DNA of 64,000 nucleotides from Breviolum minutum Mf 1.05b.01 (Eukaryota > Sar > Dinophyceae > Suessiales > Symbiodiniaceae): the NCBI GenBank assembly GCA_000507305.1, contig DF239319.1, forward strand, positions 353,803 through 417,802, given 5' to 3'. How positions within the stretch are numbered: position 1 is the stretch's first letter; each line of letters begins with the position of its first letter. Of the stretch, positions 35,103-46,379 are shown piece after piece. The notes beneath the pieces were generated by a model. The model had not been told where the DNA came from. It searched no databases and saw only the letters and a program-made list of their open reading frames with translations. A program made the translations under genes and the position numbers.

Positions 35103-36575
35103 CTGAAAATGCTGCATCAGGAGACTGCCATGCAATTTATGCTATTTGCAATCGAGTCCGGCCAATGAAACACAAGTATCACAACGCTTGATTCAAACTA
35201 CTGAGGGCATTGCGTTTGAATAAAAAACCATCCACCAAGAAGTCCTTGGAACAACATTTGGTGCCAATTTCTCACATCATTTTGGGAAAAACGCGAAACC
35301 CATCCCACTTAATGAATACAGCGTACATATTGCAGACATGCTGCAACACCATTCAGGTGCACCAATTTCGCATCTTCAGTTTGCGAAGCCATGCAAGCGC
35401 GTTCGCATCTTCTCTGCACAGGCAAACAAATTTCAAGGGTAAACTTTTTGATACACCACCCCTTGCCACAGTTACACATCCAGTTTGAATCGACATATTT
35501 TTTCTCGGGTTTCATGTTTTGGCTGAACTCAGGTTTGTGGAACCATGTTTTATCTTTCATTCAACATAGTCGGCAAAATTGTTTTAAAAAAATCAAATGT
35601 TCTCCTATCTTTGCAACGTGAATTTCACATGGATTCTCAATATATTTTTGCGTGTAAACATTTGGACGAATCTTGACCATTGCCATATTGCCATGAATCA
35701 AACTTTGTGATCCAATCAATTCAAGTTTTCTTCCACTGGTTTCCGACTGGTTTGCGGCGTTCATTCCACCATCAACAAACTCATTCCTAAATCAAACCAT
35801 AAGGCATATTTCTCTACGCATCTTTTGAGCCAGTTGCTTACCATGCACAAACACATGTTCACGACAAACTAACAAAAAAACGCCTTACCGCCAGCCTACA
35901 CAGCCACCCAGATTCGGCTACATGTGTGTATGGGCCAGGTATACCGCAAACACGCGAAGGTTCACTCGCACAAGAATGTGTCAGAACCAATGTTATGAGA
36001 CGCCACTAAAACGAATAAGGTATAGTAAATATTTTTTTATTTTTTACACATGAAGTGATAAGAAAATAATGTTTTTCCCGGGGGGAATAGGAAGATAAGT
36101 ACACATGCATATTTTTCAATTTAAAACAAGTATCGATTTATACATATTATAGATGCATGATATATAACTACATCTGTACTGTACACGTAATTGTCCACCC
36201 AATTTGTGGACCGCAGAAGGTCGATCCCTTCTTCGCATCATTGACCCTCTGTCATGACCGGTGGGGAAGAATATCTTGTTACAGGGTGGAGGAATAAGTC
36301 TAAAACTAAAAAAACAAAAGTTTGGCGATCAATTCACAAGCAACCCGAGCACGGCTGGGTAAAACCCAGCACAATATTTAATGGCCAAACAACTAAGCCC
36401 AACGAGAAAACGCCGCCAAAAGCATGCAGAACACCACACACCCGCACCAAACCAAAGACACACACTGCAACGCGATTGCGAACCACCTTGATCTATTCAA
36501 AACCATCTGACCAAGTCAATTGGTGCAAGTTGCGGGCCGTGCTTGCTACACATGGTGTGTTGCAACAGTTGCTAT
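35103..36575. other. no identifiable gene
   Basis: The N-terminal part of the SNM1-type gene should begin here. A minus-strand frame at 35.60-35.73 kb (SGRKLELIGSQSLIHGNMAM) could be one of its 5' exons. The plus-strand frame at 36254-36583 is Lys/Thr-rich, without motif. Confidence 0.4.
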
Positions 36576-36584
36576 GGATATAAG

Positions 36585-36722
36585 ACATATATATATATAC
36601 TCATATATATATTACATAATATACATGTATATATGTAATATAAATATATGTATATTATGTATTATATATATATATATATACGTGTACATATATATATATA
36701 TGTTTATTTATTTATATATATG

Positions 36723-36755
<33 letters not shown>

Positions 36756-36760
36756 GTAAT
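36585..36760. repeat. TA/TTTA-rich microsatellite
   Basis: Long alternation of TATATA, TTTA and ATGT blocks, seen directly. It borders the LINE-rich zone on its left. Confidence 0.9.
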
Positions 36761-36959
36761 GTTTCCAGTGGACCACTGACTGCATTGCAAATGACAACGA
36801 CATTAACCATTCCTGTCCAACTGATCTTACCGTGCAACAAGCATTCAAATCGAACATGAACATAATCTTGTCAGCGCAACAGTGGTTGATGCATAAGAGG
36901 GGCTTTGCTGTTGAACATGCGCATGCTGTTTTTGCCCGGTGGTGATTTAAACTGTTTTT

Positions 36960-37500
36960 CCACATTTAATGTTTTTTTGTTTTTTTTGTTTCCTCCGCTC
37001 CTTTTTAGCCGCAGAAGGTCCATTAACACATGGCTGTTGTACTGGGCAGCCTCCAGGCACAGACTGTTTTTATACTGGCCAGTCTCCAGATGTGCTTGTG
37101 GTAGGGAAGGTGTAAGTCCAGACCTTCCTCTACCTGGCTGGGAGGCGGCTGACTGGCACGGGGGGGCTCGTGTGCGAAAGGAGGTGGCCGAGCGGGGGCA
37201 GGTCTCCGTCATGGTTGTGGTGGGGGGAGAGATCTTCAAACAGCAGGCTTGCCGCAAAGGCAGTAGCTGCCGCATGGGTAAGGAGAGCTGACCAACGCGA
37301 GACGAGGGCCACGCTGGTGGCTGCCTGGAGGGAGGGAGGGCTGGATCGGGCTCGGGCTTTGGCGAGCATGCATATGAAGTTGGAAGCTTCGTTGCTCCAC
37401 CTGCCGCCAACTTCGATTCCAAGGACGACCAGGCGACATCTTCTGTTGTGGGTGAACGGTGAAAATATATATTGTTTTGACCACGACTCAATGCGCATGA
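36960..37500 (-). mobile_element. LINE 3' fragment (copy D)
   Basis: Minus-strand frame with the conserved 3' domain of a LINE family: CRLVVLGIEVGGRWSNEA, AKARARSSPPSLQAAT, VSRWSALLTHAAATAFAASL. It matches copies at 38.95-39.23, 43.21-43.72 and 45.39-45.48 kb. 5' truncated, coding capacity lost. Confidence 0.8.
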
Positions 37501-37899
37501 AACGCTTCTCTTCATCGAGAATGTTGACAGATCGATTTGCAACAGTGGCCATTTGCTGGGATGGTTATTTTGATTTATTCATCCTAATGTGTCACTGACA
37601 CGAGGTTTTCGCATGAAATAAAAACCATGCCAATGTGCTCAAATCAAGGTGAGCCAGCGCCTGTTTCCGCCACACCTTCTGTCCAACCAATCTGGAAATG
37701 GAAAGTGAAATTGACAAATACGGTATGCTGGCAACTTCCTGATTTTGATTGCCATATTTGGTGAAAAACACATGTTATAGTTTGAAGTGGAAAATATTGG
37801 CGCAGAACCCTCATCAAATCGCGGCTGAATATAAAAAAACGATACTCCCACGGGGCAATGTAGAGGAACCGAATAATTTTTCTGAGCCGCAAAAATCGG

Positions 37900-38880
37900 T
37901 GCCTTTTTTTCCGTTTTTGTCTTTGTCATTCAAAAATGGGGTGGAAATTCGCCGGGGGACAAAGATGTGTGTTGAGCCCACGTTTGTTTTGCAATGTATT
38001 GCATTGGGGAAAGGTCGGCTTGCCTTTGGCGGTAACATGTCATTTTGAACGGACTTGCGCTTCGGTGATGATATCCTTCCTTTCGCATGAAGAGCTGCAA
38101 AAAAAAAGGCTTTATTGGACAACCTGGTATGCAAATTGCAGAACATTGGGTTGGAAGTGAACACGGGAAAAACAGCGGTTTTAACCTCAGACGTTCGACC
38201 GCCGTCTTTCATCCTTACACACTTCCGGCACACCTTCAATCACAGAACCTCCTGGAAGCAGGAACCTGAAAAGTTTACCCAACCTTTTAATTGCTAGAGG
38301 CCCTTTTGCTTTTCCTATGAACCAAAAGGTACGTATGAAAACAAATTATTCCAAAAACAACCCAACAAGCAAGTGACACAATGGTGCATTCCAAGTTAGT
38401 GAGTTGATAGGATCAGATCATACACGTGATCAAGTTGACATCACGAGTTCACAACTCACATTCACGAGTGCATGTTGGTTTCCTTTTTGTTCTTCGATTT
38501 TTTCATATATTTTTCCGCTTTGCTTGTCTCGCGCAAACGCCGTACATGCAAAATGTACTTACGTTCCTGCACGCGTGTAAGGTATCATCTTTTCAGAACT
38601 CCTCATACCGACTATGGAGGTAAATCACGAAAGCTGAAGAAACCAGAGGCAAGCAAATGGCTTGGTTGCATGATCACCGCTGCAGGATCAAGGAACACGC
38701 ATTTGGATCTCCAACAACATCTTCACGCTGCATGCAAGGCTTTCCACGCTGACAAGTGAATATTGTGTGACAAAGGCGTGCTCAATTTACATGAAGTCCG
38801 CTACTTCGAAAAGATCTCCCCAGCTGCTTGCTTTGGTGCATCATACCGTGCCCCCCAAATCAATGCCAAATTAAACGTGG
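37900..38880 (+). mobile_element. decayed LINE reverse transcriptase (copy E)
   Basis: Plus-strand RT motifs scattered over frames: CVLSPRLFCNVLHW (normally GxRQGCxLSPxLF), LRFGDDIL (the catalytic FADD box with Ala to Gly), LEVNTGKTAVLTSDV, and ASKWLGCMITAAGSRNTHLD near 38.66-38.71 kb. Several frameshifts separate them, so this is a dead copy in the opposite direction to the neighbouring intact LINE. Confidence 0.78.
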
Positions 38881-38949
38881 AATAGCATGGTTGTGGGCCC
38901 GCCTCCAGCAACATGTTTTTTTTCTCGCTCCTTTTGTCGCTGCAGGAAG

Positions 38950-39229
38950 AGTTTTCGGGCGCACGGCTGTTTTAGTGGGCAGCCTCCAGGCACAGACTGT
39001 TTTTATACTGGCCAATTTCCAGGTGTGTTTTTGGTAGGGAAGGTGTAAGGCTTCCTCTACCGGGCTGGGAGGCGACTGGTCGGCACAGCCGAGCTGGTGT
39101 CGGAGAGGAGTTGGCCGACGGGTGGCAGATCTCCGTCCAAGTTGTGGTGAGTGGAAAGGTCCTCGAACAGGAGACTGGCAGCGAAGGAAGAGGCTGCTGC
39201 ATGGCTAAGGAGAGCAGACCAGCGGGACA
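38950..39229 (-). mobile_element. LINE 3' fragment F, downstream half split by LINE-A
   Basis: Encodes VSRWSALLSHAAASSFAASL and the following Leu/Pro-rich segment. It is the continuation of the fragment at 45,394-45,480: the two halves share the 13-bp sequence GACCAGCGGGACA at the break, and LINE-A lies between them. Confidence 0.82.
39217..39229. repeat. target-site duplication, 3' side of LINE-A
   Basis: GACCAGCGGGACA on the plus strand, identical to 45,381-45,393. Confidence 0.9.
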
Positions 39230-39314
39230 CTTTTGACTTTGCTTTGACTTTGCACCTGTATGCCATGGTACGGCAGCCCATTTAGGGCACAGGGGGTGAG
39301 ACCTAACAAATATA

Positions 39315-42188
39315 TTACAGATGCATAAATGTGATAAAATCCGGCAGGTACTGCAGCCAGAGAACTTTGTCCTGGGCTGCAACCTGCCACTCCCCAATAT
39401 TCTGCCACCTGCAAAATTTTGTCACAGGGGCATCCCATAAATCAAAAGATCGTCCACGCCTGCCACCTCCAGCATTCCATGTCAGTGCTCGTTTCAGCCA
39501 CCGGCTGTCATCCAAGACCGCGACATATTGAACAAATTTCCAATAATCAAGCATGCACCTGTTTGACCAAAGTTCGAAACCGTTCAGTTGCATTTGTTCC
39601 ACAACACGTTGGTTCCTCCGGTGCAGAATGGAGTGCCACGGTTGAGTCCAGTCAATGCTTCCTGGTGGCCCGACAACTTGACGTAGAAGTTTACGGCAAT
39701 GCACATCAAGTTTTCGAAGTTCAGATTTGTATCATGTCCGTTGACCAGCTCCAAAACGGACCACCGAAGTCACCACAGAATCAAAAAATTTTATACGAGA
39801 GTTCAGGGAAACATTTTTGTCACACAAAATCCACTTGTTCGCATAGAAAGCCTTTGATGTAGCCTGCAGTCGGAAGTCTAAGTCAGCTTCTCTGTTGCCA
39901 GCGTTCAATGTTGACAACAAGCATCCAAGCCATTTGTGCGCCCTAGTCGCATCCAAAATTTCCATTTCCAGACCGTTTTGAGTTGTCACTGTTTTGCCTG
40001 GCTGCGCTTGCGTTGTTAGAATCTAAGTTTTGGAAGCATTTAATGCCAAACCGACCTCCTTCAAACAAGTCACCAATGCATCCACCATCCGGGTTGCTTC
40101 AACGGAAGATGTTGCAAACAGCAAAATGTCATCAGCAAATCGTAAGTCCAACAGTGGGATACCGCCGTCGCCGAACTCCAAACCACCATCTTGCAATTGT
40201 TCGCGCCATTTCTTCAATGCCACTTCCAATACACATGAAAACAGTCTGGGGCTGAAAATGCAACCTTGCCGCACGCCAGCTTTGATGTCAAATTCTCGAC
40301 TGGTATCCTGTTTGGTGATGATTTGGCCTTTCTGTTCCCAATGAATCGAACGCAGTGCCCACACCAAGTGTCGGGAAACCCCATGTCGTAGAAAACCTCC
40401 CCATAGTGAGTCCCAACTAACTCGATCGAAAGCTTTGCTCAAGTCAAGGCTCGCAATCCACAAAGGAAAATTTGCCAACAAAGTTTTATCAATGACTATG
40501 TTTGCTGTCAACAAATGCTCTTCAATCCTCCGACCGCTCCTGAATCCATGCTGTTCCTCAGGCTGGTGTTGCTCCAGCGTCGCCTCAATCCGACCAAGCA
40601 CCAAATAGGCAAAGACTTTGCACAGCAGGCGTAGGTTTGCAATGGGCCGAAAATCAGCTGGGACGCGAGCACGGTGAGTTTTGAGAAGCATTTGGAACAA
40701 TGTTTTACGCCATGAGGACGGGACAGCTCCTTTGTGCAGAATTTCATTCATGATGTCGAGGAGCGAACTCAAACAATCATGCGGAACACATCGCAAAACT
40801 TCGGCAACCAACCCACATTCATCAGCTGCCTTGTTATTTTTGAGGCGTTTAATTGCAAATTTTAATTCCCAACACGTCCACAAAGGTTCATCAAGTTGTT
40901 CGGGCTGTGTTGGTGCACCAGGGTTCCCATTGAAAATTTCTTCCAACATGTCAGCGAAGGCATCTGGGGGTGGCTGTTCTGTCGTCCGCTGCATTGCCAC
41001 ATTCTGTAGTTGCCGCACTCTTTTCCAAGTTCCTCCATGTTGCAACAACGTTTGTAGCTTTGACGATTTCCAAGCACGCACTTCGCGTCGTTGAAGCTTA
41101 ATAATTTCAAAGGAAGGTGTTTTCGGAACATCCCGACTGATTGCTACTCGTCGCTGTTGGCGGAGGTGGGTTAACATGTCTGAACCTTTGAACTTACATT
41201 TGGTTTGGTTGCATTTGCCTCCAATGCGCCCTGCTTGATACAATGCTTCTTCCAATGAAATGATACCTTGTTCAATCGAATTTGTCTGCTCATTGTCCAG
41301 CACTTTACGCAACTCCGCTTGAAACAACGTTGGGTGGCCAGCATCATCCAGGTGTGGTTGCCAATGCTTCAAACCTGTTCTTGTTGGGTGTTTTTCATGC
41401 TTACCATTCTCCGAAGCCAACAAGCAATGAACACAACGATGGTCCAACCCAATGGGGAGCGAGTTGTCCATCCAAACTGCTTTGGTCTGAGCACGCATGT
41501 CTCCGATTAGGAAGTCCAATTGCACCTTAGCATCATCAAAGTACCTGCGCCACGTCCAACTTTCAGCAACATCCTCCATGTCAGATTGCCGGCTCAAGAT
41601 TTGAAGTCCATTTTCCAAAACCCAACTGACCAATGTCCTCCCGCGAGCATTTCGTAGTCCACACCCCCATCTTCCAACCAAGGTCACATCATCACCCGGT
41701 TGCAAACCGCCAACAGAAGCATTGAAATCGCCACCGAGCACAATTGGTCCAGGATATGAACGCAACTCATTCAAAATTATTTCAAGAGTACTGTAAACAC
41801 CTTCCACTGCAATATCATCTGCCCATGAAGTTGGGAAATAACACGACAAGAAATGAAAATTGAATCCAGCATATGAAAATTTCAGCAAACACACCCGATC
41901 TGAGTAAGCATGAAACGACACGCGCGTAATTGCAGCCATCAGCCTTCCAGATACCGCAATCCCTACTCCCCCATTCCCCTCTCCACCACTCAGGAAAATG
42001 CAATCGCCCCGTGGCAATGTATAGGTATCTTCATTTGATCTCCAAGTTTCATTCAAGAGGCAAACATCATATTCACAATGTCCAAGTTCCATGCAGAAAT
42101 CCTCAAATCTAGATTCAGAGCGGATACTTTGAAGATTTTTCGTTACAACATGCAATTCAATTCGTTGTTGAGCAGCATCATTCACCAC
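39315..42188 (-). pseudogene. LINE-A ORF2: endonuclease-reverse transcriptase, two in-frame stops
   Basis: One continuous frame of about 957 codons. Residues about 1-260 are an AP-endonuclease-like domain: VTKNLQSIR, LLNETW (about 44-49), VLGGDFNASVGG (about 150-161), LDFLIGDMR, and GLDHRCVH near 247-254 in place of SDH. Residues about 480-721 are the reverse transcriptase: ADFRPIANLRLLCKVF, LDLSKAFDRVSW, AGVRQGCIFSPRLFS, and catalytic RFADDILLF (FADD about 684-687). A TAG at 40,023-40,025 follows NASKT, then the same frame continues through HKWLGCLLSTLNAGNREADL, a TGA at 39,732-39,734, and LDVHCRKLLRQVVGPPGS to 39,315. Nicking and target-primed reverse transcription are the expected roles. 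The frame also runs upstream without a stop to the ORF1 TAG at 42,261. Confidence 0.92.
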
Positions 42189-42260
42189 ATGCGGAAATGA
42201 CCAAATGCCATTTCTTTGTGTAGATTTTCCGCTGACATCAACTTTGTTTTTGCCGTATCC

Positions 42261-42590
42261 CTATTCCATGTTGGCGATGAACTCCTCCAACGCCCTCTTC
42301 ACATCTGCAAACGGCATGTCCGCATCATGCCAATGCACTTCCATATCCGCGTCCACACTTGCCAATGGCATCAATTTGGAACCAACTCGAACCACAACTT
42401 TGAACATCTTGTAGCTGACCATCACATCCTTCGGGTTCATGTTTCCCAATTCAATGAAGCATTTCTTCAATTTGCTAACAATTTTGGAACGATTTCGTTC
42501 CGCCCGAGTCCGATTTTCTGCCACCCACAAGCCAGCATGTTGGATTCCCGCATGTTTCCTTTGAGACCGAACAAATTTGAAAGCATTTGA
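42261..42590 (-). pseudogene. LINE-A ORF1, C-terminal part
   Basis: Encodes FKFVRSQRKHAGIQHAGL, WVAENRTRAERNRSKIVSKL and a C-terminal segment ending in EEFIANME and TAG. The ENRxxAERxRxKxVSKL motif is typical of the RNA-binding ORF1 proteins of these LINEs as I recall them. It continues the N-terminal part at 44,546-45,295 in the same frame once the insert 42,591-44,545 is skipped. The TAG is followed by 24 open codons that lead straight into ORF2. Confidence 0.78.
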
Positions 42591-44545
42591 TGGGGTATCG
42601 GCAAGAGTCTGGCAAGAGTCTGGCGAGAGTCTGGCGGCATTCTACCTTGCACCCCCAACAAAAGATCCGTATTTTCCAAGCTTGTGTCGTGTCAAAGTTG
42701 TTGTATTGCCTGCACACAATGTGGCTGAACAAGGCGGAACTACGGAAAATTGATGGGTTTCAAGCAAAGTGCCTCCGTTCTATCCTTCATATCCCACCTC
42801 CGTACATCAGTCGTGTTTCAAATGCAACGGTGTTGCAGAGAAGCCACTGCAAACGCTTGTCCTTTGCTTTGCTTTGCGCCCGCCCGAGTCAAAGTGAAAC
42901 ACTGCGACTACGATCCCATAGGGACATGGGGAAAATGAAGACCTAGAGGTCCACAAAATGTGAAACAAAGAACTGCCGAGCATTTTGCCAAAAAGGAAAT
43001 TTGGCCGCCATAAGCCATTTGCTATGCAATGGGAAAAGTTGATGTGTGAGGTGTGCCAGCTTGTCATCCCATTTTCTTTTTTTTCCTCGCACCTTTTTTC
43101 TCGCGTAGAGTCTGGTTGGAGCTGTTTTACTGGACAGCTTCCAGGCATGTGCCATTTATATACCGGCGGCTCCGGATGTGCAGGGAAACAAGGCCAAGTC
43201 CAAGCCACTGCTCCTTAGGGGCGGGCTGGGACGCGGCTGGCGGCTGGGGGGAGGGTGGGTTCGGTCAGCACCTCACTGGTAAGAGGTTGGTTGCCGTCTG
43301 TGACGGTGCTCGCGACGCAGTCAAATTCCAGGAGACTGGCCGCATAGGCGGTCATAGCTGCATGCGTGATTTGGGCAGACCACCGGTGGATCAAGGCATT
43401 CGTGAATGAGGCCTTGAGCCGGGCTGGGATGGTTCGGGCTTTTGCTTGGGCCAACAACCGTAGGAAAGTTGTGGCTTCCTGGCTCCAGCGGCCACCAACT
43501 TCGATGGCTAGCACGACAAGTTTGCAGCGTCGTGTTTGGAGGAGTTCGGGGTACGTACGTTCTTTCGCACGTCTGGCATCCTGGACTGCTGCTCCGGCAT
43601 AGCGGCCTGCTCTGCTGCGGGGTTCACTGGCCCGAGTTAAAGGTGACACCAAAGTGGTGTCAATGGCAAGTTGGACGCCTCCCCACAAAGGGAGTCCGTT
43701 AGCGATGACTTCAATTCCTTCCATTTTACCAGTGGACGTCCACGCCTGCGCGAAGGCATATTGTCAAAGTTCGCCTGCCAGCCAGTTGTGCAAATCCAAT
43801 GTCCAGCAATTGATGACCAAGATTGCTCCGATGCTATCTTGGCAGCGAATTGAAATGGGCGTTTGGCAAGTTGTTCCGTCCATGGTGGAATAGGGAGGAG
43901 TTCCAAAGCCACACTGAGTCTGTGACTCATTCGTCGCATCGTCTCAGACCAATCCTCGCCATTCACCCGCACCCAACCAACAATTGATCGCAACATTTTG
44001 CGCTGTAGTACATTGATGCTTTCTAACTGCACTTTCGTCAGTGCCAACGTGTGCAAACTGAAAAGTATGGCTGGCGTGACAAAAGCATTGAAGAATTTCA
44101 AACGCAATTTCAAACTCACGTGTTTGTTTGTAAGTATGGTCCGATGTTTGTTGAATTTTGCCCAAGCAATTGTCTTGCGATGATGTAATTCCACACAGCC
44201 ATCTTGAAATTCAGACAGCTATGTTCATTTCAATCCATTGCAGTGCTACCTGATGATGATGTTCGCCGACGATGCATTTTCCAACCTAGTAGCTTTATTT
44301 TGCAAAACCTGTCAGCTCCACGCCGCCGGGGTCGCCCCAAACAAATATGGGCTTCCGAAGTGTATAGAATGGCAGTGGAAATTGCTGAAGGTTTTGACAT
44401 GTTAGGTGATTTACCCCGTGACGCCGCTAAGTGGCGCTCGAAAGTTCGCGCATTTTGCTTTCTGCCGCCAGGTTAATAACGCCATTGGCTTTCCCTGCCC
44501 ATGTGTCACCGTACACGAGGCGAATGAATGAATGAATGAATGAAT
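42591..44545 (+). mobile_element. LINE-B 3' fragment inserted in LINE-A ORF1, itself split by LINE-C
   Basis: Plus-strand left half (to about 42,890) encodes the C-terminal part of an RT ORF: KIRIFQACVVSKLLYCLHTM, LRKIDGFQAKCLRSILHIPP. The right half (about 44,230-44,480) encodes LPDDDVRRRCIFQP, RRRGRPKQIWASEVYRMAVE and a stop, followed by a 3' UTR and a (GAAT)n tail ending at 44,545. These two halves are adjacent in related elements, so the segment between them is a later insertion. 5' truncated; no clear target-site duplication seen. Confidence 0.8.
42950..44220 (-). mobile_element. LINE-C 3' fragment nested in LINE-B
   Basis: Minus-strand frame 44,194-43,637: HVSLKLRLKFFNAFVTPAIL, LESINVLQRKMLRSIVGWVR, MPSRRRGRPLVKW. 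An overlapping frame, 43,724-43,215, carries the conserved 3' domain: GVQLAIDTTLVSPL, RRAKERTYPELLQTRRCKLV, VLAIEVGGRWSQEAT, RWSAQITHAAMTAYAASLLE. Ends approximate. 5' truncated; one frameshift separates the two frames. Confidence 0.78.
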
Positions 44546-45295
44546 GTCAAACTGACCTAAGCCAAGGACACCACTGTTGTTTTCCACAAGGTTCACGTCT
44601 TGGAAACCATTAATGTGTGCTAGCAATTCTTTCAACACATCCTCTGCTTCCTCAATGCCCTTGTCTCCAAATCCACCAATCACTGCGATAGATTTGTCCA
44701 CCTCATCGTCCATCTGCTCCACACCAATTTTCATGTTTTGTTTCGCCTCCAATTGGTGGAGCCGGCTTTCGAGCAAACCTCTTGCTGCCTTTTCTTTCTC
44801 AATGTCTTCCTTCATGTTTTGAATCTGTTCATCCATTCTGTTCATCAATCGGCTTTCCATGGCAGACACTCCATGTGTGATCTCTTCCCGCATGACCATT
44901 CTCAATGCTGTGAAGGTCGCCGCCGATATTTCCACCTTGGAAATCGGGTCTTCGATTTTTGTTGGGAGACTCCTCGGGATCAGGTTTGATGCTTGGGATT
45001 TTGTCCTTGCTTGGGCTTCTCTATCTGGTGTACCTTCTGGGGCTGGTCTTTTGTTTGGGCCCTGCACTTCCACGTCCATGTTCTTCATGATTTTCGGAAA
45101 ACCTTTCTCAAAATCTGCTGTCAAATCTTGCCAACCAGCTTTCCTTTCCATAGCTTGCGAGATTGACTTTGCATCCTTGTATTGTTCATACCTGTCCCAC
45201 GCTTTCGAACCAACTTTTTTGGGATTGTCCTTGGCGAATTGGATTGGTGTACTTCCATCCTTCAACAAGTCCATCTGCTCCTTCGACAACGGCAT
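44546..45295 (-). pseudogene. LINE-A ORF1, N-terminal part with coiled coil
   Basis: ATG at 45,295. The protein begins MPLSKEQMDLLKDG, passes through a basic/Pro linker, then a heptad-rich helix (about residues 140-200, with RMVMREEITHGVSAMESRLM and ENEKAARGLLESRL-like spacing), then IAVIGGFGDKGIEEAEDVLK, which looks like the first strand and helix of an RRM-type domain. This coiled coil plus RNA-binding layout is standard for LINE ORF1 chaperones. The frame is broken at 44,545, after VLGLGQF, by LINE-B. Confidence 0.8.
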
Positions 45296-45354
45296 GACGC
45301 CCGGCAAACGCAGGACACACGCCCACGCACCCAACAAAGAACGAAGCAGAAAAA

Positions 45355-45380
45355 CTTGAGCAGAAAAACTTGAGCCAAAG
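45355..45380 (-). other. spliced-leader (DinoSL) relics at the LINE-A 5' end
   Basis: On the minus strand the element starts CTTTGGCTCAAG, then TTTTTCTGCTCAAG. The known dinoflagellate spliced leader ends in CCATTTTGGCTCAAG, so the first relic matches its last 11 bases. The second matches GCTCAAG plus an upstream T-run, and may be an older, mutated relic or a small duplication. Confidence 0.72.
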
Positions 45381-45393
45381 GACCAGCGGGACA
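45381..45393. repeat. target-site duplication, 5' side of LINE-A
   Basis: GACCAGCGGGACA on the plus strand, identical to 39,217-39,229. Confidence 0.9.
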
Positions 45394-45480
45394 CCAGCGC
45401 AGATGCGGTCGCTGCACGGAGTGATGGGGGGCTGGATCTGGCTCTGGCTTTTTGGCAAGCGGGCGGGTAAAGCTGGATGC
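45394..45480 (-). mobile_element. LINE 3' fragment F, upstream half
   Basis: Encodes KARARSSPPSLRAATASALV and then VSRWS at the duplication. It is the left half of the element into which LINE-A jumped; its remainder is at 38,950-39,229. Confidence 0.8.
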
Positions 45481-46379
45481 CTCGTTTTTCTCCCATCCGT
45501 GTGAGCGCTCACCATCCATGTGCATGCAAAATATCCGCAAGTACCCCGCCACGCGATAAAAGGTTTGGTGGATGTTATTCAATTTTTGTCCTCCCACTCA
45601 ACGCTATGAACAAAACTAACTTGGGTGAGGGCATCCACCACTTTCCTCATACGATTAGGGACGGGTAAGGATGCCGTCAGCAGAGCGCATATCAAAGAAA
45701 AACCGTGCTACAACAATCGCAACTGCATTGACAAAATTTACCATGGTTTCGTTGGCAGTCCTTCGCCGTGGGGCTAGAAGTGCGAATGCTCAAAACATCT
45801 CAAAACACAAGTACTAACAACTCAGTCATAAAGTCGGAACGAAGTGCCCCTTCGAAATGGACAAACAATTGCGGTGTGTGTCCATGTTTTTTTGATTCTT
45901 CACAGGAATGAGAGCATGCACAGCGACAACTGGCCCGATTTAGATTTTGCACATCATCTCTTGTTCCTTCTTTCGGTGTTGCCACACAGTAATGTGTATG
46001 CAAACAAAGATTTTGCGAGATGTCATTGGGCCACCTGGTGACGTGGATTGGACGTTCCTGTGGCCTGCAACTTTTTCTCCTTGCAACGAATGAACGAAAT
46101 TTATTAAAATTCGTCATGGTCTATGTTGTCCAAATTTCTCCATTTTTCGAAGGTTCGTCTCTTTCCTTGACCCGGTCATTACACCTGTCGCCATTTTTGC
46201 TTCTGGCCATCGAACCGTCTGGATGAACGCCAAATGTTACAATACGTAAATCATCGAGCCGCGAAATTTCCTGGAATAAGGCTGAGTGATGATTGTGTAA
46301 ACTCTTGTTCCACTCGCTGATGTTTTGGTCTCACATTGTCTGCGCCTTACAGGGGAGCTAGCTACCTATAATCGCAAAG

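Larger units (their letters stand above)
39230..45380 (-). mobile_element. full-length non-LTR retrotransposon (LINE-A)
   Basis: Complete element read on the minus strand. 5' end CTTTGGCTCAAG, a relic of the dinoflagellate spliced leader. Then a short 5' UTR, ORF1 from the ATG at 45,295, ORF2 (apurinic-type endonuclease plus reverse transcriptase), and a 3' end made of imperfect CAAAGT repeats (39,230-39,255). A 13-bp target-site duplication flanks it, which fixes both ends. ORF1 is interrupted by a second LINE fragment (42,591-44,545). The endonuclease domain N-terminal to the RT places it among APE-type LINEs. ORF2 has two internal stops, so this copy is probably inactive, but the insertion itself is well preserved. 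Confidence 0.9.

Noticed and set aside
37900-38880. Copy E as a functional reverse transcriptase
   Set aside because: Motifs are spread over different frames with stops between them and the catalytic box is FGDD.
43215-43724. LINE 3' domain (GVQLAIDTTLVSPL... VGGRWS...) as a host gene
   Set aside because: Four copies in the window next to RT motifs; it is the C-terminal part of a LINE polyprotein, not a host gene.
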